Source: an uncultured Prevotella sp. (GTDB lineage: Bacteria; Bacteroidota; Bacteroidia; Bacteroidales; Bacteroidaceae). From it: a DNA stretch of 64,000 nt. Both the position numbers and the translations under genes were made by a program. The stretch spans positions 1 through 64,000 of the forward strand of contig ONYZ01000009.1 in the NCBI GenBank assembly GCA_900322175.1. Reading direction: 5' to 3'. The notes beneath the pieces are model-generated. The model made no database searches. It worked only from the letters and a program-made list of their open reading frames with translations, and was not told the origin of the DNA. This document shows positions 18,228 through 27,790 of the stretch, in pieces. Within the stretch, counting starts at the first letter, position 1. Each line of letters opens with the position of its first letter.

Positions 18228-18234
18228 GACACAT

Positions 18235-18984
18235 ATGATCAAAAAGATTCTGGTTTCACAACCTAAGCCATCTAGTGAAAAGTCGCCTTATTTCGATATC
18301 GCGAACAAGTTTGGTGTAGAACTGATATTCCGTCCTTTTATTAAGGTAGAGGCAATCAGTTCAAAAGATTTCCGTGCACAGAAGGTGAACATTCTGGACC
18401 ACACAGCTGTTGTTTTCACCTCACGTCATGCCATTGACCATTTCTTTAATATGGCCAAGGAACTCAGAATAAATATCCCTGAGGACATGAAGTATTTCTG
18501 TGTTACAGAAACCATCGCCTTGTACATTCAGAAGTATGTTCAGTACAGAAAGCGCAAGATATTCTTTGGCGAGACCGGCCGCATTGACGATCTGATTCCA
18601 ACAATGGTTAAGCACAAGACCGAGAAGTACCTTGTACCACTGAGCGATGTGCATACAGACAGTCTGGCAAACCTGCTCGATTCAAAAAAATTGCAGCACA
18701 CAGAATGTATCATGTATAAGACTGTTAGCAATGACTTTACAGAGGACGAGGTTAAGAACTTCGACTACGACATGCTAATCTTCTTCAGCCCTTCAGGTAT
18801 CGAGTCGCTTACAAAGAACTTCCCAAACTTCAAACAGGACAAGATAGCAATCGCAACCTTCGGCCCAGCTACAGCAAAGGCCGCAAAAGAAGCCGGTTTG
18901 CGTCTTGACATCGAAGCACCTAACGAGAAGTATCCATCAATGACAGGTGCACTACAGCACTATCTTTTCGAAATACAAGATTAA
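18235..18984 (+). CDS. hemD: Uroporphyrinogen-III synthase (HemD-like)
   Basis: 249 residues. HemD-family features: N-terminal KKILVSQPKP, VVFTSRHAIDHFF, FFSPSGIESLTKNFP and IATFGPATAKAAKEAGL. The enzyme closes hydroxymethylbilane to uroporphyrinogen III in tetrapyrrole synthesis. No other heme genes are in the window, and many relatives have incomplete heme pathways, so the in vivo role of this copy is uncertain. It is part of the metK-tyrS gene run. Confidence 0.8.
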   Translation: MIKKILVSQPKPSSEKSPYFDIANKFGVELIFRPFIKVEAISSKDFRAQKVNILDHTAVVFTSRHAIDHFFNMAKELRINIPEDMKYFCVTETIALYIQKYVQYRKRKIFFGETGRIDDLIPTMVKHKTEKYLVPLSDVHTDSLANLLDSKKLQHTECIMYKTVSNDFTEDEVKNFDYDMLIFFSPSGIESLTKNFPNFKQDKIAIATFGPATAKAAKEAGLRLDIEAPNEKYPSMTGALQHYLFEIQD

Positions 18985-18990
18985 GGATTG

Positions 18991-19374
18991 ATGACGACAG
19001 CTCCTACATTCAAAAAAGAGGAGCGCATCGTCAGCAACCTGCTGATTGAAACGCTCTTTGAAAAAGGCAATAGTCAGTCGATGACTGCTTTTCCTCTTAG
19101 GGTGATATATTTGAAAACTGGGCAACGAGAAGGATGCGCCCCTGTGCAACTGCTCATCAGCGTGCCCAAAAAACGATTCAAACACGCTGTAGACAGAAAC
19201 AGGATAAAGCGCCAAGTGCGTGAAGCATATCGCAAAAACAAATCTCTACTTGATGGAATTGTGGAGGAAGGTCAGATGCTACTGATTGCCATAATATGGT
19301 TGACAGACAAGCACTTTGCCACAAAGGAAATAGAGAAGAGGGTAATAAGCCTTTTGAAACAAATGGCGAAATAG
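18991..19374 (+). CDS. rnpA: Ribonuclease P protein component
   Basis: Protein cofactor of RNase P for tRNA 5' maturation. 127 residues with the signature [24 protein letters not shown] 18991 is preferred over a TTG directly in front. yidD follows 4 nt later, the classical rnpA-yidD coupling. Confidence 0.95.
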   Translation: MTTAPTFKKEERIVSNLLIETLFEKGNSQSMTAFPLRVIYLKTGQREGCAPVQLLISVPKKRFKHAVDRNRIKRQVREAYRKNKSLLDGIVEEGQMLLIAIIWLTDKHFATKEIEKRVISLLKQMAK

Positions 19375-19378
19375 GATT

Positions 19379-19609
19379 ATGAAGAAGATTTCTTATTACC
19401 TATCCCTACTACTGGTTCTGCCAATACGCTTTTACCAGATATGTATATCTCCACTTCTCGGTCCTTCGTGCAGATTCACTCCCACTTGTAGCGAGTATGC
19501 CAAACAAGCCATAATTAAACACGGTCCAATAAAAGGCCTTGGACTTGCCATATGGCGAATACTAAGATGCAACCCTTTTGGAGGATCAGGATACGATCCT
19601 GTACCCTAA
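19379..19609 (+). CDS. yidD: Membrane protein insertion efficiency factor YidD
   Basis: 76 residues. Family motifs [15 protein letters not shown] and [14 protein letters not shown] are complete. A small peripheral membrane protein assisting YidC-dependent insertion. Sits between rnpA and tyrS. Confidence 0.95.
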   Translation: MKKISYYLSLLLVLPIRFYQICISPLLGPSCRFTPTCSEYAKQAIIKHGPIKGLGLAIWRILRCNPFGGSGYDPVP

Positions 19610-19634
19610 TAGCAAATAGAAAATAAAGTAAATT

Positions 19635-20933
19635 ATGAAGAAGAACTTTGTAGAAGAACTAAAATGGCGCGGTATGCTGGCACAAATGATGCCAGGAACA
19701 GAAGAACTGCTCCAGAAAGAAATGGTAACGGCCTACCTGGGTACCGATCCTACAGCCGACTCACTACATATCGGTCACCTGTGTGGTATCATGATGCTCC
19801 GCCACCTTCAGCGCTGCGGACATCGTCCTGTCATCCTCGTGGGTGGCGCTACAGGTATGATTGGCGATCCATCAGGTAAAAGTCAGGAGCGTAATCTGCT
19901 TAATAATGAGACACTATATCACAACCAAGAGTGTATCAAGAAGCAGGTGGCAAAATTCCTCGATTTCGACTCCAAGGAACCTAATGCTGCTGTGATGGTA
20001 AACAACTACGACTGGATGAAAGACTTTACCTTCTTGGATTTCGCTCGTGAGGTTGGTAAGCATATCACCGTTAACTATATGATGGCCAAGGAAAGCGTAC
20101 AGCAGCGACTGAATGGAACTGCACGCGACGGTTTGTCGTTCACAGAGTTCACATATCAGTTACTACAGGGTTACGACTTCCTGTATCTATATCAGCATCT
20201 TGGCGTAAAACTCCAGTTGGGCGGTAACGATCAATGGGGTAATATGACAACGGGAACTGAACTTATACGTCGCACATTGGGCAACGAGGTTGAAACCTTT
20301 GCACTCACATGCCCACTTATTACCAAGAGCGATGGCAAGAAGTTTGGTAAAACCGAAAGCGGAAACATCTGGCTTGATCCTGTTCGCACTACTCCATATA
20401 AGTTCTATCAGTTCTGGCTCAACGTGAGCGACGACGATGCTGAACGTTACATCAAAATATTCACATCGCTCGAGAAGGATGTTATTGATGCACTCATCGA
20501 AGAGCACAAGCAGGATCCTGGTCGTCGCATTCTTCAGAAACGTTTGGCTGAGGAGGTAACTGTTTTGGTTCACTCACAGGAGGCACTCAACACAGCTATT
20601 GAGGCTTCAAACATCTTGTTTGGCAAGTCTACCAAGGAAGGACTTGAAAAGCTTGACGAGCAGACGCTGCTCGACGTATTCGATGGCGTACCACAGTTTG
20701 AGATTGCAAAGGAGCAACTTGGTCAGCCTGCTATCGAATTGTTCACAACCGTAGCGCCAGTATTCCCTTCAAAGGGTGAGATGCGCAAGATGGTTCAGGG
20801 TGGAGGTGTATCATTAAACAAAGAAAAGATAACAGATCAGAATCGCGCAATAACTGCCGAAGATTTGATTGATGGCAAGTATCTTTTGGCCCAAAAAGGC
20901 AAAAAGAACTATTACTTGCTAATAGTTAAGTAA
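19635..20933 (+). CDS. tyrS: Tyrosyl-tRNA synthetase
   Basis: 432 residues of class Ic. HIGH motif at residues 45-48 ([12 protein letters not shown]), nucleotide loop [13 protein letters not shown], tRNA/tyrosine pocket [13 protein letters not shown] and [12 protein letters not shown], a KMSKS-equivalent KKFGKTESG, and a C-terminal S4-like RNA-binding domain ([11 protein letters not shown]). Last gene of the run before tRNA-Gln. Confidence 0.97.
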   Translation: MKKNFVEELKWRGMLAQMMPGTEELLQKEMVTAYLGTDPTADSLHIGHLCGIMMLRHLQRCGHRPVILVGGATGMIGDPSGKSQERNLLNNETLYHNQECIKKQVAKFLDFDSKEPNAAVMVNNYDWMKDFTFLDFAREVGKHITVNYMMAKESVQQRLNGTARDGLSFTEFTYQLLQGYDFLYLYQHLGVKLQLGGNDQWGNMTTGTELIRRTLGNEVETFALTCPLITKSDGKKFGKTESGNIWLDPVRTTPYKFYQFWLNVSDDDAERYIKIFTSLEKDVIDALIEEHKQDPGRRILQKRLAEEVTVLVHSQEALNTAIEASNILFGKSTKEGLEKLDEQTLLDVFDGVPQFEIAKEQLGQPAIELFTTVAPVFPSKGEMRKMVQGGGVSLNKEKITDQNRAITAEDLIDGKYLLAQKGKKNYYLLIVK

Positions 20934-20949
20934 TATTTGGCTGCAAAAT

Positions 20950-20980
20950 TTTGGTACTTCAAAAATATTTTGTATCTTTG
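20950..20980 (+). promoter_or_regulatory. Promoter of tRNA-Gln
   Basis: TTTG (20950-20953), exactly 19 bp, TATCTTTG (20973-20980): near-perfect Bacteroidetes promoter, 15 nt before the mature tRNA. A 9-bp inverted repeat GGCTGCAAA (20939-20947)/TTTGCAGCC (20977-20985) brackets it. Confidence 0.85.
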
Positions 20981-20994
20981 CAGCCAGATATTCT

Positions 20995-21065
20995 TGGACG
21001 ATGGTGTAATGGTAACACTACAGGTTTTGGTTCTGTCATTCCCGGTTCGAATCCGAGTCGTCCAA
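20995..21065 (+). tRNA. tRNA-Gln (anticodon TTG)
   Basis: 71 nt. Acceptor TGGACGA (20995-21001) pairs fully with TCGTCCA (21058-21064), discriminator A. D arm GTGT/ACAC, anticodon stem ACAGG/TCTGT around loop TTTTGGT with anticodon TTG, T loop TTCGAAT. The T stem (CCCGG/CCGAG) has one C-A mismatch, which is unusual for a functional tRNA. CCA is not encoded. Confidence 0.95.
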
Positions 21066-21098
21066 CTACTAAAAAACAAATTCTAAAACAAACGTATT

Positions 21099-21902
21099 AT
21101 GACAAATCTATTTTCATTAGAAGGTAAGAATGCGTGGATTACAGGCGCATCTTATGGTATTGGTTTCAACATTGCCAAGGCATTTGTTGCAGCAGGCATC
21201 AAAACAATCATCTTCAACGACATTAATGAAGCTGCCCTGCAGCGCGGTCTCGACAACTACAAGGAGGCTGGTATTGACAACGTAAAGGGTTATGTTTGCG
21301 ACGTGACTAACGAGAACGCAGTAAAGGAGCTCGTTGAGAAAATTCACGCTGAGGTTGGACAGATTGACATCCTTGTAAACAATGCAGGTATCATTAAACG
21401 CATCCCTATGCATGAGATGAAGCGCGCTGAGTTCCAGCAGGTAATCGATATCGACCTTGTTGGTCCATTCATATGCTCATCAGCCGTTATTCCTGAGATG
21501 ATGGAGCGTCGTGAGGGTAAGATTATCAATATCTGCTCTATGATGAGCGAACTGGGCCGTGAAACAGTGTCTGCCTATGCTGCAGCTAAGGGTGGCCTGA
21601 AAATGCTTACACGCAACATCTGTTCAGAGTATGGCGAGTACAACATCCAGTGTAACGGTATTGGCCCGGGTTACATTGCAACCCCACAAACAGCCCCACT
21701 ACGTGAGCGTCAGCCAGATGGAAGCCGTCATCCATTCGATTCGTTCATCTGTGCTAAGACACCAGCTGGTCGTTGGCTCGATCCTTCTGAGTTGGGTGGT
21801 CCTGCTGTTTTCCTTGCTTCACACGCTTCTGATGCAGTAAACGGCCACGTATTATATGTAGATGGAGGCATCTTGGCTTATATTGGCAAGCAGCCTAAAT
21901 AA
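21099..21902 (+). CDS. SDR-family oxidoreductase (gluconate 5-dehydrogenase/KduD-like)
   Basis: 267-residue short-chain dehydrogenase. NAD(P)-binding TGASYGIG at residues 15-22, NNAG, and the catalytic Ser-Tyr-Lys with YAAAKGG. The C-terminal part (GIGPGYIATPQTAPL, CAKTPAGRWLDPSELGGPAVFLAS) is that of the gluconate 5-dehydrogenase / 2-deoxy-D-gluconate 3-dehydrogenase group, used in uronate and ketogluconate catabolism. The exact substrate is not decidable. Stands alone between tRNA-Gln and HU. Confidence 0.88.
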   Translation: MTNLFSLEGKNAWITGASYGIGFNIAKAFVAAGIKTIIFNDINEAALQRGLDNYKEAGIDNVKGYVCDVTNENAVKELVEKIHAEVGQIDILVNNAGIIKRIPMHEMKRAEFQQVIDIDLVGPFICSSAVIPEMMERREGKIINICSMMSELGRETVSAYAAAKGGLKMLTRNICSEYGEYNIQCNGIGPGYIATPQTAPLRERQPDGSRHPFDSFICAKTPAGRWLDPSELGGPAVFLASHASDAVNGHVLYVDGGILAYIGKQPK

Positions 21903-21922
21903 GTTCATCGACATATTATAAT

Positions 21923-21952
21923 TAATGGGGACCCTAACAAGGATCCCCATTA
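21923..21952. terminator. Bidirectional terminator between SDR gene and hup
   Basis: Perfect arms TAATGGGGA (21923-21931) and TCCCCATTA (21944-21952). T-rich sequence follows on the plus side (AAAATTTTATTT) and A/T-rich sequence on the minus side; it serves both converging genes. Confidence 0.8.
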
Positions 21953-21972
21953 AAATTTTATTTACATTTGGA

Positions 21973-22245
21973 TTACTTGATTGCGTCAGCGAGCTCAGCG
22001 CCAGCCTTGAACTTAACAACCTTCTTAGCAGCAATACTAATCTTCTCCTTAGTCAGAGGATTGATACCCTCACGAGCAGGGCGCTCGCTTATACTGAATG
22101 TACCGAAACCTACCAGAGCGATCTTGTCACCCTTAACCAAAGCGTCCTTCATAGCTGCTACTGCTGCTTCGAGAGCTTTCTTAGCGTCAACCTTAGAGAT
22201 GTCAGCTCCTGCTGCAATCTTCTCTATCAAATCTGTTTTGTTCAT
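21973..22245 (-). CDS. hup: HU-family DNA-binding protein
   Basis: 90 residues, canonical HU/IHF length. MNKTDLIEKIAAGADISK dimerisation helices, then the signature VGFGTFSISERPAREGINPLTKEKI that forms the DNA-binding arm, and a closing KVVKFKAGAELADAI. Nucleoid architectural protein. Divergent from the rhomboid gene across a 242-bp AT-rich spacer. Confidence 0.96.
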   Translation of the reverse strand: MNKTDLIEKIAAGADISKVDAKKALEAAVAAMKDALVKGDKIALVGFGTFSISERPAREGINPLTKEKISIAAKKVVKFKAGAELADAIK

Positions 22246-22306
22246 AATCTTAAAAATTTTAATGAATTATTAATTGTAATAACTGCTGTATAGTCGAATT
22301 CTTGGG

Positions 22307-22314
22307 CAAATATA
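22307..22314 (-). promoter_or_regulatory. -7 motif for hup
   Basis: CAAATATA on plus reads TATATTTG on minus, about 62 nt upstream of the HU start. The matching -33 box is not clear in the A-rich stretch behind it. Confidence 0.5.
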
Positions 22315-22363
22315 AAGCAAAGTATTCAAACAAACAACAAAAAAAGAGAAAAATTTCATATTT

Positions 22364-22399
22364 TGATAAAAAATAGTTGTATTATAGTATTTTTTATCA
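22364..22399. repeat. 12-bp perfect inverted repeat between hup and the rhomboid gene
   Basis: TGATAAAAAATA (22364-22375) and TATTTTTTATCA (22388-22399) with a 12-nt spacer. It ends 20 bp before the rhomboid -7 motif, a plausible operator position; it lacks the GC content of a terminator. Confidence 0.55.
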
Positions 22400-22419
22400 T
22401 AAAAAAGAGATATTTTTAG

Positions 22420-22427
22420 TAATTTTG
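22420..22427 (+). promoter_or_regulatory. -7 motif TAATTTTG for rhomboid/EEP operon
   Basis: TAATTTTG fits TAnnTTTG and lies 60 bp upstream of the start codon; the sequence upstream is T-rich without a clear TTTG box. Confidence 0.5.
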
Positions 22428-22487
22428 CCGCCAAAAGATAACAAAAGGCGCTATTGCCTTAGTGTAAACATATAAAAAGTAATAGAT

Positions 22488-23435
22488 ATGATGTTCCGCA
22501 TACCAACGATTACAAAGAATCTGCTAATCATTAACCTGATTGCATTCTTGGCCACCACAGTACTTCAACTACGTGATATCGACTTGGCTGATATTGGAGG
22601 ATTGCATTTCTATATGGCAAACGACTTCCATATTTATCAGCTTGTAACTTACCTATTCCTACACGCCAATTTCATGCATATCCTTAGTAATATGTTCGGA
22701 CTTTGGATGTTTGGCTGCGTCATTGAAAATGTATGGGGGCCGAAAAAGTTCCTTTTTTATTACATATCATGCGGAATAGGAGCAGGACTATTACAAGAGA
22801 TTGCGCAATTTGGCCAGTTTTATATGACAATTACTGCACAAGACCCAAGCGTGACCTTCAGTGAGATATTTGCAATCGGAGAACAATTAAGCGGACAACT
22901 CAACGCCTGGACCACAATTGGTGCATCAGGAGCAGTATATGCAGTAATTCTTGCTTTTGGTATGACATTCCCAAACGAACGACTATTCATCATTCCATTC
23001 CCATTTCCGATAAAGGCTAAATGGTTTGTACTTGGCTACGTGGCTATTGAATTCTTCTCGGCCCTAGGTTCAAGCGGCGATGGTGTGGCACATACAGCTC
23101 ACTTAGGCGGTATGCTTTTCGGATTCCTGATGATTCGCTATTGGAACCATCATCCTAACTCAGGATTCGATCGCGGACGTGGACAGCAATTCTTCGAGAA
23201 CCTTAAGCGCAATTTTGAACAGCGCAGACAAAACCAGGGAAGTGGATACACAAACCCCAACATGCACGTTAATCGTGGTAGTGGAACAAAAGAGGATGAC
23301 ATGGAGTATAATGCACGTAAACGCAAGAACCAAGAAGAAATAGACGCTATTCTCGACAAGATTCGCAAGAGCGGCTACGACAGTCTTACTAAAGAAGAGA
23401 AGAAAAAACTCTTCGATGCAAGCAACCAGTCATGA
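22488..23435 (+). CDS. Rhomboid-family intramembrane serine protease
   Basis: 315 residues. Six hydrophobic spans within residues 1-225; HANFMHILSNMFGLWMFG in the second, catalytic Ser in TTIGASGAVYAVI and catalytic His in AHTAHLGGMLFGFL. A cytoplasmic tail from about 228 ends with a short helical segment EEIDAILDKIRKSGYDSLT, a common add-on in Bacteroidetes rhomboids. Overlaps the next gene by 4 nt (ATGA). Confidence 0.93.
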   Translation: MMFRIPTITKNLLIINLIAFLATTVLQLRDIDLADIGGLHFYMANDFHIYQLVTYLFLHANFMHILSNMFGLWMFGCVIENVWGPKKFLFYYISCGIGAGLLQEIAQFGQFYMTITAQDPSVTFSEIFAIGEQLSGQLNAWTTIGASGAVYAVILAFGMTFPNERLFIIPFPFPIKAKWFVLGYVAIEFFSALGSSGDGVAHTAHLGGMLFGFLMIRYWNHHPNSGFDRGRGQQFFENLKRNFEQRRQNQGSGYTNPNMHVNRGSGTKEDDMEYNARKRKNQEEIDAILDKIRKSGYDSLTKEEKKKLFDASNQS

Positions 23436-24526
23436 TAAAACAGTTAAAAACTATAACGATAAATCTGATTGCTGGAGCCAATGTAGCAACTATACTACTG
23501 ATGGTTCTGGCCGGATATGCCGATCGTATCAATCCAGTTGAACACCCCATGCTATCATGTGTGGGAATGGCTTTCCCTATCTTTCTAATTGGGAACTTAC
23601 TATTTCTATTCTTCTGGCTTACATTCAAGTGGAAGAAAACGTGGATTCCTATCGTAGGATATATTCTTGTGTATGGCCCGATAACACTCTACATGCCTCT
23701 GCATACTACCCAGACTCCACCAGAAGGAACAATTAAGCTGATATCATATAACGTATGTGAGTATGGAGGTAACTACAAATACAAACAAGGATTTGAAAAG
23801 GTTTATGAATATCTTAAAGAGCAAGATGCAGATATAGTGTGTTTACAAGAGGATGTAGACACGTGGCGTAAATATGTGAAACAGTGGTACGAGAAAATTT
23901 ACCCGTATAATGACACTACCATCTTCAACCCAAAAGATGCCAATAAAAACGGTATTGGCATCCACTCCAAATATCCAATTCTGAAAAAAGAACGTATTTA
24001 CTATGAGTCCTCAGCAAACGGCTCGGTGGCATACTTCCTGAAGATAAGCAAAGACACAGTTCTGGTGATAAACAACCACTTGGAGGGCACCCATCTGAGC
24101 GATGAAGAGCGCGCCAAATACAAACAGATGATTAGCGGCAAGATGGAGAAGGATACAGCAAAGGTCGAAAGTCTCCTCCTGATAGAGAAGCTAGGTAAAT
24201 ACGCAGCAAAAAGAGCGCCAGAAGCCGAAGCTGTACATAAGTACATCGAGGATCATCGTCAATACCCGATTATAGTATGTGGTGATTTCAACGATAACCC
24301 TATATCCTACTCTCGACGGACTATCGCCCAAGGGTTAAAGGACTGCTATCAAGAAACAGGAATGGGCATCGGTTTGTCATATAATCAGAAAGGATTCTTT
24401 GTGCGAATTGACCATATTTTGGTGTCGGACCATTTTGAGCCCTACAACTGCTATGTCGACTCAAAAATGGACGCAAGTGACCACAATCCCATCATTTGTA
24501 CCCTAAAAATGAATGATAATCCATAA
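23432..24526 (+). CDS. Membrane-anchored endonuclease/exonuclease/phosphatase-family protein
   Basis: 364 residues. Two or three N-terminal membrane spans (residues 1-90) followed by an EEP fold: ISYNVCEYGG, IVCLQEDVDTW (metal-binding Glu), IVCGDFNDNPISYSRR, and closing FVRIDHILVSDHF plus ASDHNPIICTL with the catalytic His. Substrate unknown: DNA, phospholipid or sugar phosphate are all possible. Co-transcribed with the rhomboid protease. Confidence 0.88.
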   Translation: MIKQLKTITINLIAGANVATILLMVLAGYADRINPVEHPMLSCVGMAFPIFLIGNLLFLFFWLTFKWKKTWIPIVGYILVYGPITLYMPLHTTQTPPEGTIKLISYNVCEYGGNYKYKQGFEKVYEYLKEQDADIVCLQEDVDTWRKYVKQWYEKIYPYNDTTIFNPKDANKNGIGIHSKYPILKKERIYYESSANGSVAYFLKISKDTVLVINNHLEGTHLSDEERAKYKQMISGKMEKDTAKVESLLLIEKLGKYAAKRAPEAEAVHKYIEDHRQYPIIVCGDFNDNPISYSRRTIAQGLKDCYQETGMGIGLSYNQKGFFVRIDHILVSDHFEPYNCYVDSKMDASDHNPIICTLKMNDNP

Positions 24527-24575
24527 AAAAAGAACGAAAATTACCAATAAATTTTTCCTTCTGTAAAAAAATGCC

Positions 24576-24583
24576 TATATTTG
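24576..24583 (+). promoter_or_regulatory. -7 motif TATATTTG for secDF
   Basis: TATATTTG, with TTTC at 24554-24557 eighteen bp upstream as a weak -33 box; 57 bp before the start codon. Confidence 0.6.
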
Positions 24584-24640
24584 CACGCTATTTTATACGC
24601 GAACAGAATAAATAAATAAAAATAAACAATTAAAATCAAA

Positions 24641-27585
24641 ATGCAAAACAAAGGAATTGTAAAATTTATCGCAGTGCTTTTGATTCTCGTGTGCTGCTTC
24701 TACCTTTCCTTCTCGTTCGTAACACGCCATTACGAAAGTAAGGCTGCTGCTATGGGCGAAGAGGCTGGTGCGGAGTACCTCGATTCAATCAACAACGAGA
24801 AGGTGTATATGGGCATCTACTCACTTAAGCAGTGCCGTGAGATGGAAATTGGCCTGGGTCTTGACCTGAAGGGCGGTATGAACGTAATTCTTGAGGTATC
24901 AGTACCTGATGTGGTTGATGTACTTGCTGACCACAAAACTGATGCCACCTACAAGAAGGCAATGGAACTTGCCAAGAAGGAAGAAGAGACTAGTCAGAAC
25001 GACTTCATCTCTCTGTTCGTTAAGTATTGGAAACAGGAGGCCAAAGGTCGCCCACTTGCTGCAATCTTCGCTACACAGCAGATGAAAGGCAAGGTTAGTA
25101 CTTCGTCAACAGACTCAGAGGTAGAGAATGCCCTGCGTGCTGAAGTACAGAGTGCCGTTGATAACTCATTCAATGTGGTTCGTAATCGTATCGATAAGTT
25201 CGGCGTTGTTCAGCCAAACATCCAGAAGCTTGAGGGCCAGAGTGGCCGTATCATGGTCGAGATGCCAGGAATCAAGGAACCAGAGCGTGTTCGTAAGTTG
25301 CTCCAGGGTTCAGCTAACCTTGAGTTCTGGGAGACATACAACTCACAGGAAGTTACACCTCTGCTGTCACAGTTGAACCAGCGTTGGGCAGCTCAGGGTG
25401 GTGTTGACGTTGCTGACACAACAGCCGTTGACAGCACTGCTACAGCAGTTGCTGATAGCGCTAAGACTGCTACAGGTGACCTGGCTGCTAAACTGGCTAA
25501 GAAAGACAATAAGGACACCAAGGCTGTTGAAATGGCCAAGAAGCAGAATCCTCTGTTCTCTATCTTCCAGCCTACACAGGGTAATACCCTCGCTGTAGTT
25601 GGTTATGCCAACGCACGCGATACTGCCGAGATTAACAAGATTATCTACTCTGACCTGGCTAGTCGCATCTTCCCTGCTGAGCTGAAGCTTCGTTGGGGTG
25701 CTAAAGCTGAGGATTTCGGTGGTCAGAATACCAAGGGCGACATCTTCGAGCTCTATGCTCTGAAGGTTACAGAGCCTTCAGGTCGTGCTCCACTGGAGGG
25801 TGATGTTATCACAAGCTCTAAGGACGACTTCGACCAGATGGGTCACCCCTCTGTATCAATGCAGATGAACTCTGACGGTGCTCGTCGTTGGAGCCAGATT
25901 ACCAAGCAGAACATCGGTCTGGTAACTTTACCATCGAAGATACTAAGGACTTGGCTAACACTCTGAACTCAGGTAAGATGCCTGCTCCTACTCGTATCGT
26001 ACAGGAGGAGGTTGTAGGTCCTTCACTGGGTGCTCAGTCTATCCAGCAGGGTGTCATTTCATTCATCGTTGCCTTCGTGCTGCTGATGATCTACATGATC
26101 ATGCTTTACGGCTTTGTTCCAGGTATCCTATCAGATATCGCTCTGCTGTTCAACCTGTTCTTCACACTGGGTATCCTCACATCATTCCAGGCAGCTCTGA
26201 CAATGCCTGGTATCGCAGGTATCGTGCTGACACTGGGTACAGCTGTGGATGCTAATGTGCTTATCTATGAGCGTATCAAGGAAGAGCTGAAGAAGGGTCT
26301 TGGTGTTAAGGAAGCTCTTAACAAGGGTTATTCAAATGCTTTCAGCGCTATCTTCGACTCTAACTTCACTTCGCTGATTACAGGTATCATCCTGCTCTAC
26401 TTCGGTACAGGTCCTGTTAAGGGATTCGCTACCACATGGATCATCGGTATCGTGATTTCGTTCTTCACAGCCGTTTACCTCACTCGTGTGGTTTATGATG
26501 CAATGCTTTCTAAGGACAAGTGGACTAACCTCACCTTCGTAACAGGTTACTCTAAGAACCTGATGCAGAACGCCAAGTTCAACTTCATGGGTTCATATAA
26601 GAAGTCTTACACTATCTGGATTGTATTCGCAGTTATCTGCTGCATTTCATTCTATGTTCGTGGTTTGAGTCAGAGCATTGATTTCACTGGTGGTCGCAAC
26701 TACGTTGTAACTCTCGATAAGGAGACTCCTGTTGAGGAGGTTCGTAAGGCTATGGCTGGTGCCTTCATCAACACCATCGGCGAGAAGGCAAATCAGGAGG
26801 CTAACACATCTGTTATCGCCCTGGGTACTGATGGTAAGACCGTTCGTATCTCTACCAACTGGGATATTGAGTCAAACAATCCAGAGGTTGACGACAAGGC
26901 AGAGACAATTCTGTTCAACTCACTGAAGAAGGCTGGTCTTGTTAGTCAGGAGAGCGCAGATAAGTTCAAGAATCCTGATGTTCGCGAGGGTGGTTCAATC
27001 ATCAGCTCTGCTAAGGTAGGTCCTTCAGTAGCTAAGGATATCACTCGCGGTGCTTACATCAGTGTGGCAATCGCTCTGTTTGCCATCTTCTTCTACATCC
27101 TGCTCCGCTTCCGCAACATGGCATTCTCAATTGGTGCTGTTGCAGCTCTGGCTCTGGATGCTCTGCTCGTAATTGGTGTTTACTCACTGTGCTGGGGCTG
27201 GGCGCCAATGTCGCTCGAGATCGACCAGGTATTCATCGGAGCTATCCTGACCGTTGTAGGTTACTCTATCAACGATAAGGTGGTAGTATTCGACCGTATT
27301 CGTGAGAACCTTGGTCTGTATGGCAAGCGCGATCGTCAGCAGCTGTTCAACGACTCGCTGAACCAGACACTGGCTCGTACCATCAACACCTCTGTTACTA
27401 CTCTGATCGTGCTGTTGGCTATCTTCATCCTTGGTGGTGATAGCATCCGCTCGTTCTCTCTGGCTATGATTCTGGGTGTTGTATTCGGTACTCTGAGTTC
27501 GCTCTTCATCGCTGCTCCTACAGCATTCCTTTGGATGGGTCGTACCATCAAGGAGGACGAAGTAGAGACTGCAGTGAAGAAGTAA
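24641..27585 (+). pseudogene. secDF: SecDF fused translocase subunit, frameshifted by a ~85-nt internal deletion
   Basis: Uses the proton gradient to complete Sec-dependent export. The SecD half reads from ATG 24641 (VLLILVCCFYLSFSF, LGLDLKGGMNVILEV, VVRNRIDKFGVVQPNIQKL) to QITKQNIG ending at 25918. The rest continues two bases further in another frame from 25921 (GNFTIEDTKDLANTLNSGKMPAPTR) through the SecD spans and the SecF half (IDFTGGRNYVV, GYSINDKVVVFDRIRENL) to 27585. Relatives have about 29 residues here, including the conserved IAIVLD..VYSAP segment, so about 85 nt are absent. The repaired length ~1009 fits the family. As written, the first product ends at 25966. Error in the sequence is the likelier cause. 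Confidence 0.92.
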
Positions 27586-27605
27586 TATTTTCAGTTACAC
27601 AATAA

Positions 27606-27645
27606 AAGAGCTGCATTCCGTGATGGGATGTAGCTCTTATTATAT
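27606..27645 (+). terminator. Terminator of secDF
   Basis: 14-bp stem AAGAGCTGCATTCC (27606-27619) / GGGATGTAGCTCTT (27625-27638) with two G-T pairs, GTGAT loop, then ATTATAT. Lies 20 nt after the secDF stop. Confidence 0.75.
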
Positions 27646-27669
27646 AATATAAATATGTACACACGCGCG

Positions 27670-27741
27670 TACCCCGACCGCGAATCGAACGCGGAACTAA
27701 GTCTTAGGAGGACCTTGTTATATCCATTTAACTATCAGGGC
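27670..27741 (-). tRNA. tRNA-Arg (anticodon CCT)
   Basis: 72 nt on the minus strand. Acceptor GCCCTGA pairs with TCGGGGT through G-T/T-G wobbles, discriminator A; anticodon stem AGGTC/GACTT around loop CTCCTAA gives anticodon CCT, reading AGG. The T arm CCGCG-TTCGATT-CGCGG is perfect. Confidence 0.95.
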
Positions 27742-27758
27742 GCATGCTTTTCTGTGTG

Positions 27759-27790
27759 CAAAGGTACAAGATTTTTGTCAATCAGCCAAA
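27759..27790 (-). promoter_or_regulatory. Promoter of tRNA-Arg
   Basis: On minus: TTTG (27790-27787), 20 bp, TACCTTTG (27766-27759), 17 nt before the tRNA. It touches the 3' end of the GH28-GH43 gene. Confidence 0.8.

Noticed and set aside
21925..22293. Plus-strand ORF across the HU gene
   Set aside because: It is the reverse strand of hup and its terminator; codon pattern and homology belong to the minus-strand HU gene.
25888..27585. Separate SecF-like gene starting at 25888
   Set aside because: Its first residues are the SecD coding sequence read out of frame; the conserved text begins at 25921 and continues SecD, so it is one interrupted gene.
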